DNA from: Candidatus Sericytochromatia bacterium | Lineage (GTDB): Bacteria; Cyanobacteriota; Sericytochromatia; S15B-MN24; JAQBPE01 | Reading direction: 5' to 3' | DNA length: 61,621 nucleotides | NCBI GenBank assembly: GCA_035285325.1 | Contig: JAYKJB010000062.1 | Location: 1-61,621, forward strand | Part shown: positions 25,968 to 35,234 of the stretch, one piece after another | Numbering within the stretch: position 1 is the stretch's first letter | Layout: every line of letters begins with the position of its first letter | Translations under genes and position numbers: made by a program | Notes under the pieces: generated by a model | The model's input: only the letters and a program-made list of their open reading frames with translations | What the model was told of the DNA's origin: nothing | Database searches by the model: none

Positions 25968-26286
25968 AAGCACCTGGACCTTCAAGCCTGACCACCGACG
26001 CGGCCAGTGCAGCCAACAAGCAGGAGGGATCGTATGCCTCCCCTACTTACCCCAGCGCTCCGTCAGACAAACGCGTCAACACGCGTTCGACCCCGCTTCT
26101 GGAGAAGTTGCCAGCCGAGGGAAGGAGCCCCCCCATCCACCGCGATGCTGGGAGACCCTGAGCCCTTACTTTATATTTTAGCCAAATTTAAACAACCCTT
26201 TACCGGGCAACCCGGCTTTGGCGCGATAACTCCCACAGCGGCGTGTGCTGGTCCCCCCACGCCCCGTCCCCAAGGAGGCTGTCTCG
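25968..26286. other. Divergent intergenic region
   Basis: 319 bases between the MalK-like gene (minus) and the EF-hand lipoprotein gene (plus). An A+T-rich block at 26167-26195 (TTACTTTATATTTTAGCC) is a likely promoter zone for the lipoprotein gene, but no paired -35/-10 boxes stand out. No gene is seen. Confidence 0.45.
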
Positions 26287-27018
26287 ATGCACGTCCGTTT
26301 GTTCGCTCTTGCCGCGCTTGTGCTCACGCTGGCTGCTTGCGGGGCGACCCCGCTGAAGGCGCCCCTCTCGCCCCAGAGTCTGGCGGGTACCTTTGAAGCC
26401 GAGGCAACCAAGACGCTGCTGGCAGGCTTCAAGCACATCCACATGGCGGCCTATGCCAGGATCGACGCCAATGCAAATGGCGAGATCGACGAGTACGAAG
26501 CGGGTTCCAGCATCGATTTGAAAGACTTCACGCGCGCCGACCGCAACCGCAATGGCCGGCTCAGCAAGCGGGAATTCATGGACTACGCCACGGGCGGCAG
26601 CGTTTTCGGTTTCTTGCGGCAGGACCGCGTGGCGTTCATGAAGCAGACGCGAGACGTGTTGTGGCGAGCCTTTCAGCGCCTCGACGGAGATCGCGACCGC
26701 CAACTCAAACCAGCCGAACTCAATGAGAAGGCCCTTCAGAAGGTGGGAATTCACCTGCGCATCGACGGATTGCGGCTGCGCGTGGCACTCAATGAGCTGG
26801 ACGACGCGACCTTCGAAGCCAGTGATAAGACCGGCGGCGGAACCCTGTCCCAGGCGGAGTTCGAGGACTACTGCATCACCAGTTTCGTGAAGGCCATCAA
26901 TCCGAACTATCAGATGGGCCCGATCCCGGCGCCCGCGCCGGCGGAACCGGTGCCTGCCGACCCCGTGCCCGGAGAGGAGCCAGCGGGCGGCGAGGACCCG
27001 GATGAGACGGAACGCTGA
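26287..27018 (+). CDS. EF-hand lipoprotein
   Basis: 243 residues from ATG 26287, with AAGGAGG 8 bases upstream. The lipoprotein signal peptide ends in LAAC (Cys18). Four EF-hand-like loops are visible: DANANGEIDEYE, DRNRNGRLSKRE, DGDRDRQLKPAE and a less regular SDKTGGGTLSQAE. At least the first three keep the Asp/Asn pattern and closing Glu needed for calcium. The tail is a Pro/Ala/Glu-rich linker. It is a membrane-anchored calcium-binding protein, probably exposed in the periplasm or at the surface. Its partner is unknown. Confidence 0.85.
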   Translation: MHVRLFALAALVLTLAACGATPLKAPLSPQSLAGTFEAEATKTLLAGFKHIHMAAYARIDANANGEIDEYEAGSSIDLKDFTRADRNRNGRLSKREFMDYATGGSVFGFLRQDRVAFMKQTRDVLWRAFQRLDGDRDRQLKPAELNEKALQKVGIHLRIDGLRLRVALNELDDATFEASDKTGGGTLSQAEFEDYCITSFVKAINPNYQMGPIPAPAPAEPVPADPVPGEEPAGGEDPDETER

Positions 27019-27065
27019 GAGTCAGCTCCGAACTCCCCTCCCCGTCCATTCAGGAGTGAAGCCCC

Positions 27066-27245
27066 GTGGGAATGCCCATCGACACCTCTCCAACCCGCTT
27101 GTTTCCCCTCAGCGATCAACGTCCTGAGGCGCCCGAACCGCGTCGGGGCGAAACCCACGGAGCCGCCCTCGTGCTCGCCTTGGCCCAACGCGTCGGGACT
27201 GAGGCCCAACTCCAGAGCGCGTCTGAGCCTTCGCCAGGAATGTGA
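27066..27245 (+). CDS. Possible small protein, 59 residues
   Basis: GTG start with AGGAG 9 bases upstream (MGMPIDTSPTRLFPLSDQ), in the gap between the EF-hand lipoprotein gene and the next gene. It is polar and Pro/Glu-rich, with no signal peptide. Codon third positions are G/C-rich like true genes here. It could be real or chance. Confidence 0.35.
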   Translation: MGMPIDTSPTRLFPLSDQRPEAPEPRRGETHGAALVLALAQRVGTEAQLQSASEPSPGM

Positions 27246-27304
27246 AGGCGCCGTCAAGTGAGGTCCGCTCCCGCCTGGGAAAGCCGCCATGAGCGGACAG
27301 TCAT

Positions 27305-27333
27305 TTGTCGTGTCGCGCGAACAGTGTTAAACT
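27305..27333 (+). promoter_or_regulatory. Promoter of the helical-protein gene at 27394
   Basis: TTGTCG (27305-27310) and TAAACT (27328-27333) are 17 bases apart, ~60 bases before the GTG. The -10 box is the same as in the radA promoter. Confidence 0.5.
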
Positions 27334-27393
27334 GAGCTTAGAGGCTCTTCTCCCCCCGCCAGGTCGAGAAGACCCCGCAGTGGAGGTTGACCT

Positions 27394-27798
27394 GTGAATC
27401 GGCGCGAGCTGGCGAAATTCCAAGTCCCGGAAGTTCGGGACCAATATATGGACAAGTACGGAGACCCGCTGGAGGAAGTCTCCCCACAGGACCTCATGGA
27501 CCTGATGGAGAATCTCTGGACCTCCAACCGAGGCTCTTACGCGCAGCAACGCGAGAAAATGCGCAAGGAAGGTCACGATCCTTGGTCGGTCCGCCTGGCA
27601 TTGGTGGAGCAGTATTTCAAGTCGCTGTACCTGCGGCAGGAGAAGCTGGACGAAACGGCAGACGCCCTCAAGGTGCTGGACGTGACGCACTTCATTCAGT
27701 TCCGTATTGAGGAACTGATCAAGCAGCACCAGGAACGGGAAGCCGACGAAGCCCGCCACAGCCGTGACAAGTTCGGAATTCGCGCGCCACGCGTCTAG
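27394..27798 (+). CDS. Small helical protein, unknown function
   Basis: 134 residues, GTG start, with GGAGG 8 bases upstream. The protein is almost entirely helical and charged, with no signal peptide or membrane segment (for example LAKFQVPEVRDQYMDKYGDP and TADALKVLDVTHFIQFRIEE). It is monocistronic, with its own promoter (27305-27333) and a strong terminator (27867-27893). That independence argues for a real, regulated gene. I do not recognise the family. Confidence 0.75.
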   Translation: MNRRELAKFQVPEVRDQYMDKYGDPLEEVSPQDLMDLMENLWTSNRGSYAQQREKMRKEGHDPWSVRLALVEQYFKSLYLRQEKLDETADALKVLDVTHFIQFRIEELIKQHQEREADEARHSRDKFGIRAPRV

Positions 27799-27866
27799 AC
27801 CGTAGGGTCTACGAGACCCGTTGTCGTGGCCGGTGTGGCGTAAAAGTCCGTCCGCGCTCCCAACGA

Positions 27867-27893
27867 CCCCGCCTCGGCGGGGTTTTTTCTTTT
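27867..27893 (+). terminator. Intrinsic terminator
   Basis: CCCCGC/GCGGGG (27867-27872 with 27877-27882) with a 4-base loop is followed by TTTTTTCTTTT. A smaller hairpin (27805-27810 with 27814-27819) lies between it and the stop codon. Confidence 0.92.
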
Positions 27894-27982
27894 CATGCCA
27901 AACGCTCGGACACGGCCACGGTGCGCCACGAGCCGTCCGTCCTCAGGGCCTGATTCCGCCGCGACGCAGCAGCGTGGCCGAT

Positions 27983-29293
27983 CTACCCAGGCGTGACGTC
28001 GGCTTCGATCACCATCGCCGGCGCGTCCTTGCCGGGCACCCGGGCCCAGCGCACCGGTTCTTGCCAGGCCGCCAGCATATTGCCCGCGATGATCGCCTTG
28101 GCCCGTCCCCGTAACACGCCCCCCTCAATCACCAGCCCCTGCGCCACCGTCAGCGAAAATCGACCAGAGGCGGTGTCCTGGGTATGCAAGCCGAGCATCT
28201 GGACCACCAGCAGACCCCGATCGATTCCCGCAATCAGCGTTTCAAGGTCGCTCTCTGGTTCCGGCAGCACGTAGCTGGAGGCCCCTCGCGGAAAGCAAGT
28301 GGGCGGAGAACCCGCTTTTCGAGCGTGCTTCAGGTCCAACACTGGCGTGAGCAACTTCCCTCCCGACACGAAAGTCCAAGGTCTGGCGGGCACGCCTTCG
28401 GCCGTCACGGCGTAGGCTCCGGGAGCCAAGGCGCGGGTGGGGTCGACGCCGACCTGGAAGTCGGGATGAAACACCGCCTCCTGCGCTTCGAACTGGCTCA
28501 GGGTGAACGCCGCCCCCCGGTTGAGCACGCGCTGACCATCCAGATTGCCGAACAGGTACTTGCCCAGCATCGCCTCCGTGGCCGAGGGCCAGAACACGAC
28601 GGTCTGTCGCCCAGCGCGAAGTTCAGCGTCGCGCGAAAGTGCCCGCGCCAGTTCCCCCGTGCGCCGGATACAGTCATCCAGTTCGGTTGTACGCGGAGGA
28701 CGCCGCAACGACAGGCCATCGGCGGCGCGGGAATCGATATCGGCCCACAGCCCCACCGAGGTGGAGTTCCCCTGAAAGAACAGCCCCTCGGAGCTGACCA
28801 GCACGCGGGAGGCGACTGACGCCCCGACCGCCCCTGAGACCCTTTCCGCGCCATAGGCCGGCAGTTCCTGGCGAAACCGGTCAAGCACCTCGAACAGCGG
28901 AGCGGGATCCCCGTCGACCCAGGCAGCCGCATCCGAATCGAACAGGACCACTTCAGGCGGCACCTGGGGCCCCAGCACTTCGGGCGCCCAGGGGTCTTCG
29001 TAGGAAGCGGCCCGCCAGGCCGCCAGATCATCATCGAGGGCTTCCAGCGTGGCACGGTCGACCACCCCCACACTGATCCGCCCGTCCGCCCAGCGCAAAT
29101 ACACGTCGCCACGGGTGCCTGTGACCCGGTTCGGCGCGTCGTAGGGGCCGCCGGTCTGGTTGTCCTTCAGGCCGATTTCCACCCGCGTGGAGGTGTCGAG
29201 TAGCAAGCGCCAGCCCGTCAGGGCCAGTTCCGGGCGAATCGGGTTCGCCGCCCGCGCCGTCAGCCTGGCAACCAGGCGTTCCGCGTAGGTCAT
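27983..29293 (-). CDS. tldE: TldE/PmbA-family metalloprotease subunit
   Basis: 436 residues from ATG 29293 (MTYAERLVARL). It is the non-catalytic partner of TldD; together they process peptide antibiotics (such as microcin precursors) and degrade unfolded peptides. It lacks the HExxxH motif, as TldE proteins do. Its ATG overlaps the TldD stop (ATGA), so the two are coupled. The C-terminal region (GLLVVQMLGLHTQDTASGRF and GVLRGRAKAIIAGNMLAAW) matches the family. The N-terminal half is shorter and more divergent than in E. coli PmbA. Confidence 0.85.
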   Translation of the reverse strand: MTYAERLVARLTARAANPIRPELALTGWRLLLDTSTRVEIGLKDNQTGGPYDAPNRVTGTRGDVYLRWADGRISVGVVDRATLEALDDDLAAWRAASYEDPWAPEVLGPQVPPEVVLFDSDAAAWVDGDPAPLFEVLDRFRQELPAYGAERVSGAVGASVASRVLVSSEGLFFQGNSTSVGLWADIDSRAADGLSLRRPPRTTELDDCIRRTGELARALSRDAELRAGRQTVVFWPSATEAMLGKYLFGNLDGQRVLNRGAAFTLSQFEAQEAVFHPDFQVGVDPTRALAPGAYAVTAEGVPARPWTFVSGGKLLTPVLDLKHARKAGSPPTCFPRGASSYVLPEPESDLETLIAGIDRGLLVVQMLGLHTQDTASGRFSLTVAQGLVIEGGVLRGRAKAIIAGNMLAAWQEPVRWARVPGKDAPAMVIEADVTPG

Positions 29294-30777
29294 GCGGCGG
29301 CCCCTCCCACTCGCACCTCGGGGTGGGCGTCCACCAGCAGAAAGGCGTGGGAGCCGCCACTCGATGGGACGGACTGACCGCGCTTGCCACACATGCCCGG
29401 CGCATCCAGGCGCGGATCACCGATCCCGGCCCGAATGGCCGACAGCACCGATAGCACCTTGCCCGAGAAGATGGCCGGCTGATACAGCGTCAGATCCGAC
29501 AGGTCGTGGATCGCCGTGCATTGAAACACGAAGTCGCCCAGACTCGTGTTGACCTGCCCCCCGCGGTACCCGGTGAGGAAGAGCACCCGCTCGTCCTGTT
29601 GCATCAGACCGTGGGCCAGCAGCAAGGCGCGCATCTGCTCGGGGGTGACCTCATCCGGGTCGTGCGGCAACGAAATCGGATCGTCCACCAGGATGCGCGT
29701 GTTGGTCATGCGCGGCATCGGCAACGCCGCAAAGTGTTCGACGCGCGCCGCCCCCGTGGGGGGCACGCCGGCGCGCCGGGCGGAAAAGGTATCGGCCAGG
29801 GCTTCATCCAGCACGCCCGCTCGCACGATCGTGACCGTCTGACGGCGTTCGCCGTTGGAACTGTAGGGCTGATAGGCATAGTCGGCCGGCAACGGGCCAT
29901 CGAGAATCGAGACGTAGGAGGGCGCCACGCGCTCGCCGCGGCGAAAACGCCCCTCCTCCCCCAAGATCGAGGCCTGCATGCTATCGGTCTCGGCGGCGTG
30001 ACCAAAGGCCTCGTGCGCGAGGCCCTTGGCCAGGGCGTGGTCGATCACCAGTTTGTAGGAACCAGACGCGAGTCGTGGCGCGTCCAGCAGGGCGATCGCC
30101 AGGTCCGCCGCTCGCCGAGCCCGTTGCGCCAGCCGCGCCAGCGCCTCGGCATCCCCGAGCAAGGCCACATCCACCCCCACCACGCCCGCGCTGGTGGTGG
30201 CGGCCCCGTGTTCTCCCCGCGCCGTGATCTCGTGCCCGAGCCGGGCCCGTCGGAGCGTGTAGCGCACATCGGTGCCATCGGTGCGTCCCACCTGCCACGC
30301 GTCGTGCGTCACACTGAAGGAACTGCGCACGGACAGCCTCGCATCCCGCTTGCGCACAGCCTCGTTCAGGGCCGTCAGCGCAGCCTCCACGGCGGGCAAG
30401 TCCGGGGGGGCCCAGGGCTCGGCAGGGTCGTGAGCCACCAGCGGCGGCACCTGGAAGATTTCCAGATTGGTCTCCAGGTCGCGCGCCCCTGCTTCATGAG
30501 CCAGATCCACCGCGCGCTGCGCCACCTCCGCCCCGGTTGCCGGATCGTCACTGGCGGCAAAGCCGCCGTGACCGCTGGCGGTGAAGGCCTGCACCCCGAC
30601 GCCCCGTCCGCGCGACACGCCCAGGTGCTCGGTCCGCCCATTGATCACCAGCACGCTGGCGTCGTGGCGCGCCTGCCCCCGCGCGATGGCATAAGCGCCG
30701 CGGGCGCGGGCCGCCGACAATGCCGCCTGCACGGCGTCCGCAACCTGAGCGGTGAATCCAGGCATCAGATCCGTCAC
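29290..30777 (-). CDS. tldD: TldD metalloprotease catalytic subunit
   Basis: 495 residues. The GTG start has GAGGAG 6 bases upstream. The zinc motif HEAFGH is at 255-260. The family landmarks ADYAYQPYSSNGER, PRMTNTRILVDDP, FLTGYRGGQVNTSLGDFVFQ and the C-terminal SSGGSHAFLLV are present. It forms the active protease with the overlapping TldE gene. No precursor peptide or maturation gene is recognisable next to it, so a housekeeping role is as likely as natural-product processing. Confidence 0.93.
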   Translation of the reverse strand: MTDLMPGFTAQVADAVQAALSAARARGAYAIARGQARHDASVLVINGRTEHLGVSRGRGVGVQAFTASGHGGFAASDDPATGAEVAQRAVDLAHEAGARDLETNLEIFQVPPLVAHDPAEPWAPPDLPAVEAALTALNEAVRKRDARLSVRSSFSVTHDAWQVGRTDGTDVRYTLRRARLGHEITARGEHGAATTSAGVVGVDVALLGDAEALARLAQRARRAADLAIALLDAPRLASGSYKLVIDHALAKGLAHEAFGHAAETDSMQASILGEEGRFRRGERVAPSYVSILDGPLPADYAYQPYSSNGERRQTVTIVRAGVLDEALADTFSARRAGVPPTGAARVEHFAALPMPRMTNTRILVDDPISLPHDPDEVTPEQMRALLLAHGLMQQDERVLFLTGYRGGQVNTSLGDFVFQCTAIHDLSDLTLYQPAIFSGKVLSVLSAIRAGIGDPRLDAPGMCGKRGQSVPSSGGSHAFLLVDAHPEVRVGGAAA

Positions 30778-30931
30778 GGCTAGCTCCTCTTGAACAGGGC
30801 GGTTCCGTCAGGCAGCAGGTTGCCACGCGCTGCGCCGGCGAGCGCAAGGGTTTGCCGGTCACGCCCCCTTGAGCCCTTGCCGACAGACTGGCAGTGCCAG
30901 ATGTTGGTACCAGCCTACGGGATCCGCTTCC

Positions 30932-32602
30932 TCAACGCCAGCGCCGTTGCGAGGCCGGCGCATCGGCCAGGGGCCAACCCACCGCGGCTCGGCGCACCAG
31001 CCAAGGGGCTGGCCGGTATCGCTCCCCGAAAGCCTCCCGCAGAAGATTCAGCAGTGCCACCACCCGGGCAGGTCCAACGCGGTCGCCCCAGGCCAACGGG
31101 CCGAGGGGATAGCCCGTACCGAGACGCATCGCCTCGTCGATCGCCTCCGGCGCCGCCACCCCGGCCTCGACGGCGAAGGCAGCTTCGTTGACCAGCATCG
31201 CCAAGGTGCGAGGGCCCACCAGGCCCGGCAGATCCGGCACGGCGACCACGGTCCGCCCGGTGGCCTGCCAGAGGGCTGCCACCCGGGCTTGAAGCGCTTC
31301 GCTGGCGTGAGCCGGAAAAGCCACCTCGACCGCCCCCGGGGAATCCGTCGCAGCCGGCCAGCTCGCGCAGCGCCAGGCGGCTCGCCCAGTGGCCACTTCG
31401 ATTTCAGTGGCGCTGACGGCCAGGTCGTCACTGGCAATCCAGGCGTCCCCCGGCAGACAGGCGGCCAGGGCAGCCCGCCGCAAGGCCCGCGTAGGCGCAT
31501 CCGCTTCTCCGAGTTCGAAGGCCCCATCCCAATCCCCGGGCGGCAGCGCCGCCAGGGATTCGCCGAACAGCTGGACCCGGTGTCCGGCCGCCAGCAGCGG
31601 ACGTGCCCAGGCGTCCAGGTCGACCGAGCGTCCCACGAAGGCCAGATGCAAGGCCCGATCGGGCGCAGCCGGTTCGGTGGGCGTTGGAGCAGCGGGGGAC
31701 GGGTGTTCATAAAAACCCCGCCCGGTCTTGCGTCCCAGACGCCCGGCCTCCACCAGCTGACGCTGCAGCGGGTGCGGGCGAAAACGTGGCTCCTCGTAGA
31801 AGGCCTGCCAGACGGAGGTGGAAACGGCCAAATTCACATCGAGGCCAATCAGATCCATCAGGGCGCACGGTCCCATCTTGAAACCCAACGCGCCGGTCAG
31901 AGCCGCATCGACGGACTCGGGTTCAGCGCCATGGTCACCGACCAGACGCAACGCCTCGCCGTAAAACGGGCGCGCCACGCGGTTCACGATGAAGCCAGGG
32001 GTGTCGTCACAGGCAATCGGGGTCTTGCCCAGCAGGCGCACCAAGGCCGTGGCGCGTGCCAGCGCCGCTTCTGACGTGGCGTCCCCTCGCACCACCTCCA
32101 CCAACGTCATCAGGGGCACTGGGTTGAAGAAATGCAGGCCGACGAAGCGCTCCGGCTGGGCAAGTCCCGCGGCGATCGCCGTGACCGACAACGAACTGGT
32201 ATTGGTCGCGATCAGGGCCTCCGGGGCCAGCTGGCGGCTCAGCTCCGCCAGCAACTGGCGCTTCAATTCCAGGTGTTCCGGGACGGCCTCGATCACGGCC
32301 TCCACATTCACCAGCGCCGTCAGATCGGAGGCCAGCGTCAGCGCGGTCTGGGCGGCCTGACAGGCGTCCTCCGAGAGGCGCCCCTTCTCGCACAGCTTGC
32401 GCAGGCCTTTGCCTATCTGGTCTTGGGCTCGCGTCAGGGCTGCTGGTTGCGGGTCATACAGGTGAACGGCAAGCCCGGCAGCCAGGGCCACCTGAGCGAT
32501 GCCCGCTCCCATGGTGCCGGCACCCAAGACACCGAGGGTGGCGATCCCGCAGGACGCGCCACCCTCGAGAAGCTGGGTGTCAGGGCTCGTCCCGGCGCTC
32601 AC
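30932..32602 (-). CDS. paaH: 3-hydroxyacyl-CoA dehydrogenase, PaaH-like
   Basis: 556 residues from GTG 32602, which overlaps the PaaA-like stop (GTGA). The N-terminal Rossmann NAD domain has GVLGAGTMGAGIAQ, then TNTSSLSVTAIA and FVGLHFFNPVPLMTLVEVV, then the C-terminal helical 3HCDH domain (DTPGFIVNRVARPFYGEA). A second, degenerate half follows, ending in another 3HCDH domain (LGTGYPLGPLAWGDRVG), the double layout of PaaH/PaaC dehydrogenases of phenylacetate breakdown. It oxidises a 3-hydroxyacyl-CoA to the 3-keto form. The last gene of the PAA-type operon. Confidence 0.88.
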   Translation of the reverse strand: MSAGTSPDTQLLEGGASCGIATLGVLGAGTMGAGIAQVALAAGLAVHLYDPQPAALTRAQDQIGKGLRKLCEKGRLSEDACQAAQTALTLASDLTALVNVEAVIEAVPEHLELKRQLLAELSRQLAPEALIATNTSSLSVTAIAAGLAQPERFVGLHFFNPVPLMTLVEVVRGDATSEAALARATALVRLLGKTPIACDDTPGFIVNRVARPFYGEALRLVGDHGAEPESVDAALTGALGFKMGPCALMDLIGLDVNLAVSTSVWQAFYEEPRFRPHPLQRQLVEAGRLGRKTGRGFYEHPSPAAPTPTEPAAPDRALHLAFVGRSVDLDAWARPLLAAGHRVQLFGESLAALPPGDWDGAFELGEADAPTRALRRAALAACLPGDAWIASDDLAVSATEIEVATGRAAWRCASWPAATDSPGAVEVAFPAHASEALQARVAALWQATGRTVVAVPDLPGLVGPRTLAMLVNEAAFAVEAGVAAPEAIDEAMRLGTGYPLGPLAWGDRVGPARVVALLNLLREAFGERYRPAPWLVRRAAVGWPLADAPASQRRWR

Positions 32603-33414
32603 GCCGTCTGGCCCGCTTGCGCCCAGGGCGCTTCCCAGCTGGGCAAGGTCAAGCCCCACTGGGCACAAAGCCCGGAGACTTCGTCGTGGAAGGCCTGACG
32701 CACGGCATCATTGTCCCGCAATTTCAGGCGATACTTCTGATACAGGGCATTGCGACGCGAACCGGGGCGTCCAAAGATGTTCATCGTGCGCAGGTACCAC
32801 TTGTTGAGCGTCGCCTGCAGCTCCGGCTTCGTCTCCGGGTTTTCCGCCAGCTTCTTGACCCAGTAGTTGCCGTGCGCCACGTGGACCATTTCTTCCTTGA
32901 AGATCTTCTCGATCTCGCGTGACCAGGGGCCGTAGCTACACTGGCGCACGTCCTCCAGTTGGTGGCCCGCGCCGCGGTCCATGCAGAAGTTGAACATGAT
33001 GAAGTCGTACCAGGTGTCGATCGGGTAGTAGAAAATGTTGACGCGCTTGTCATCGGCCAGACGCTGGTCGCCGATATTGCTGACGGCGTCGGTCGGCCGG
33101 CTGGTGTAGTCGTGCTTGGCGATGTGGGACTCGATGTCCACGCCGAGGCGCTCCAGCAGGTTGTACATGGCCAAGGCATGACGCATCTCATCGCGCACGA
33201 TGTTCGAGACCGCGAACTTCTCCTCGATGGTGGGCGCCTTCTGGATCCAGGGCACATAGCCGTAGCAGCCGGCAAGCTCCGAGTCAGCCTGCATCATCAT
33301 CAGGTTGATGAGGTGCGTCTTGTAGTCCTCGGTCATCTCATCGACGGATTCGATCTTCTGGCCCGCCTCGATCTTGGCGAGCATCTGTGCTTCCAGCTCT
33401 TCGGTCTTCAGCAT
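32599..33414 (-). CDS. PaaA-like diiron oxygenase subunit (ferritin-like fold)
   Basis: 271 residues. The alignable core matches the PaaA/PaaC family of ring-1,2-phenylacetyl-CoA epoxidase. Diiron ligands are visible: Glu46, the Glu76-x-x-His79 pair (DEMRH) and the Glu175-x-x-His178 pair (EEMVH). Family signatures are WIQKAPTIEEKFAV and CSYGPWSREIEKIFKEEMVH. It is shorter than E. coli PaaA (~309 residues) at both ends. Genes for PaaB, PaaC, PaaD and the reductase PaaE are not adjacent. It could be a diverged PaaA, or a related oxygenase acting on another CoA ester. A short A+T-rich block at 33510-33530 may carry the promoter. Confidence 0.8.
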   Translation of the reverse strand: MLKTEELEAQMLAKIEAGQKIESVDEMTEDYKTHLINLMMMQADSELAGCYGYVPWIQKAPTIEEKFAVSNIVRDEMRHALAMYNLLERLGVDIESHIAKHDYTSRPTDAVSNIGDQRLADDKRVNIFYYPIDTWYDFIMFNFCMDRGAGHQLEDVRQCSYGPWSREIEKIFKEEMVHVAHGNYWVKKLAENPETKPELQATLNKWYLRTMNIFGRPGSRRNALYQKYRLKLRDNDAVRQAFHDEVSGLCAQWGLTLPSWEAPWAQAGQTA

Positions 33415-33597
33415 GTTCGGATGTCCTCTCGTGAGGAGGCGCCATTGCCTCCGCGGTAGGGCGAAGTCTCGCGACAGGAGACGAGCGGGCTATAACAGCC
33501 CGGATCCACCTTGTAAATACAGTGTAATCCGGGCAAGGGTTCGCCGTAAAGGCATTCGGCAGGCGCCCCCTCGATCGAACCAGGCACCCGACGCGGG

Positions 33598-34398
33598 TCA
33601 ACGCCCCACGTACTGGGGGGGACGCTTTTCCAGGAAGGCGCTGACACCCTCCCGGTAGTCCACGCTGCGGCCGGCCAGTTCCTGCATCTGGGCCTCGTGG
33701 GCCAGGGTCGAGGCCAGGTCGGTGTCCATGGCGCGATTCAAGGCGCGCTTGGCCAGGGCGATCGCCCGCGTCGGCGCGGCGGCCAGGCGCTTGGCGAAGG
33801 CGTCGACCAGATCCGCGAAAGCCTCCGGCTCGGCGGTCCGGTTGACCAGGCCCCAACGCTCGGCCTCGGCCGCCTCCAGCTTGTCTCCCAGAAACAGCAA
33901 CTCGGCCGCGCGCCCCAATCCCACCAGGCGCGGCAGGAAGAAGGAGGCTCCACTGTCGGGCGCCGCCCCGATCTTGACGAAGGCCTGCACCAGGCTGGCC
34001 TTGGTGGAGGCCAGGCGCAGATCGCAGGCCAACGCGATCGAGCAGCCGGCTCCCGCGGCCACGCCATTGAGGGCTGCCACCACCGGCTTCTCCATCGTGC
34101 GGATGGTCTGGATGATCGGGTTGTAGCGGTCCCGCACGGAGTCTCCAAGGTGCAAGGTGGCGTCGAAATCGGCGACCGAACGGCTGCCCAGATCCTGGCC
34201 GGCACAGAAGGCCTTGCCCTCGCCGGTGATCACCACACAGCGCACGCCGGCATCTTTGGCCGCCTGCTTGAGGGCGTCATGGACCTCGGCGGACATCGTG
34301 TCGTTGAAGGCGTTAAAGACCTCCGGGCGGGCCAGGGTGAGCGTGGCCACGCCGTCCGCCACGGTATACCGGATCGTGGTGTAGGTTTTGGCGGCCAT
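33598..34398 (-). CDS. paaG: Enoyl-CoA hydratase/isomerase, PaaG-like
   Basis: 266 residues, crotonase fold. GKAFCAGQDLGSR carries the oxyanion-hole region, and GVAAGAGCSIALACDLRLAS provides the second oxyanion Gly. The PDSGASFFLPRLVG motif replaces the hydratase Glu region with the Asp-Ser-Gly pattern typical of PaaG, which isomerises epoxy-phenylacetyl-CoA to the oxepin. The C-terminal FLEKRPPQYVGR is typical. It starts 2 bases after the stop of the upstream crotonase gene. Confidence 0.87.
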   Translation of the reverse strand: MAAKTYTTIRYTVADGVATLTLARPEVFNAFNDTMSAEVHDALKQAAKDAGVRCVVITGEGKAFCAGQDLGSRSVADFDATLHLGDSVRDRYNPIIQTIRTMEKPVVAALNGVAAGAGCSIALACDLRLASTKASLVQAFVKIGAAPDSGASFFLPRLVGLGRAAELLFLGDKLEAAEAERWGLVNRTAEPEAFADLVDAFAKRLAAAPTRAIALAKRALNRAMDTDLASTLAHEAQMQELAGRSVDYREGVSAFLEKRPPQYVGR

Positions 34399-34399
34399 C

Positions 34400-35233
34400 T
34401 CAGCGTCCTTTCCATTGCGCGGGGCGCTTTTCCACGAAGGCCGCCATCCCCTCTTTCTGATCGACCGAGCCGAATAGCAGGAAGAAAGCCTGGCGTTCGC
34501 GTTGCAAGCCCTCGCTGAGGAAGGTTTCCTCGATGCCGTGGATCAGCTGCTTGGCCAACCGCACCGCCACCGCGGGTTTGTCGGCGATCGCCGTGGCCAA
34601 CGCCAGGGCTTCCTCCAGGTAAAGCTCCACCGGCACGACCCGATTGACCAGGCCGGCAGCCCGGGCCTCCTCGGCCCCGAAGGTCTCACCTGTCAGCACC
34701 AGTTCCATCGCACGGCGGGTGCCCAGGGCGCGGGCCAAGCGTTGGGTACCGCCGGCCCCAGGAATCACGCCGATGTTGATCTCCGGCTGGCCGAAGCGGG
34801 CCGTCTCGGAGGCCACGATCATGTCGCAGTTCATGGCCAGTTCCAGCCCCCCCCCCAGGCAATGGCCACTGACGGCCGCCACAATCGGCTTGTGGATCGC
34901 GCGCACGGCATCCCACAGGGCCAAACCGGAATCGAGCAGCATGTCGATTGGCCCCTGACCTGCCATTTCCTTGATGTCCGCCCCGGCAGCGAAGGCGCGC
35001 GCGTCACCCGTGAGGACGACCGCGCCCACCTCGCTGTCGGCGTCAAAGGCCAGCAGGGCGCCTATCAGCTCGCGCATGAGCGGCGTGGACAGCGCATTCA
35101 AAGCATCTGGGCGATGCAGCTGGCAGATCCCCACGCGGCCCTCACGGCGCACGCGCAGGTAATGGTATTCCGTCGATGAGTCACCCGTGTGTTCCGCCTC
35201 AGCCCGGGTGCGGGCCTTCGCTGCCGGGGCCAT
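34400..35233 (-). CDS. paaF: Enoyl-CoA hydratase, PaaF-like
   Basis: 277 residues from ATG 35233, just after the stop of the EthD-like gene (TGATATG). Crotonase fold with ARAFAAGADIKEMA (oxyanion loop), GHCLGGGLELAMNCD (first catalytic Glu) and PEINIGVIPGAGGTQRLARA (second Glu and Gly-rich loop), so a complete hydratase active site. It hydrates a trans-2-enoyl-CoA in beta-oxidation-like steps. The first ~20 residues are an Ala/Glu-rich extension. Confidence 0.88.
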   Translation of the reverse strand: MAPAAKARTRAEAEHTGDSSTEYHYLRVRREGRVGICQLHRPDALNALSTPLMRELIGALLAFDADSEVGAVVLTGDARAFAAGADIKEMAGQGPIDMLLDSGLALWDAVRAIHKPIVAAVSGHCLGGGLELAMNCDMIVASETARFGQPEINIGVIPGAGGTQRLARALGTRRAMELVLTGETFGAEEARAAGLVNRVVPVELYLEEALALATAIADKPAVAVRLAKQLIHGIEETFLSEGLQRERQAFFLLFGSVDQKEGMAAFVEKRPAQWKGR

Positions 35234-35234
35234 A

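Noticed and set aside
23871-25991. Very long (706-codon) plus-strand frame over the porin and MalK-like genes
   Set aside because: It is antisense to two well-identified genes; its length is explained by high third-position G+C on the opposite strand.
33500-33535. Operator palindrome upstream of the PaaA-like gene (TTGTAA...GTGTAA)
   Set aside because: The half-sites are imperfect and -10/-35 spacing is poor. Reported only as an A+T-rich block.
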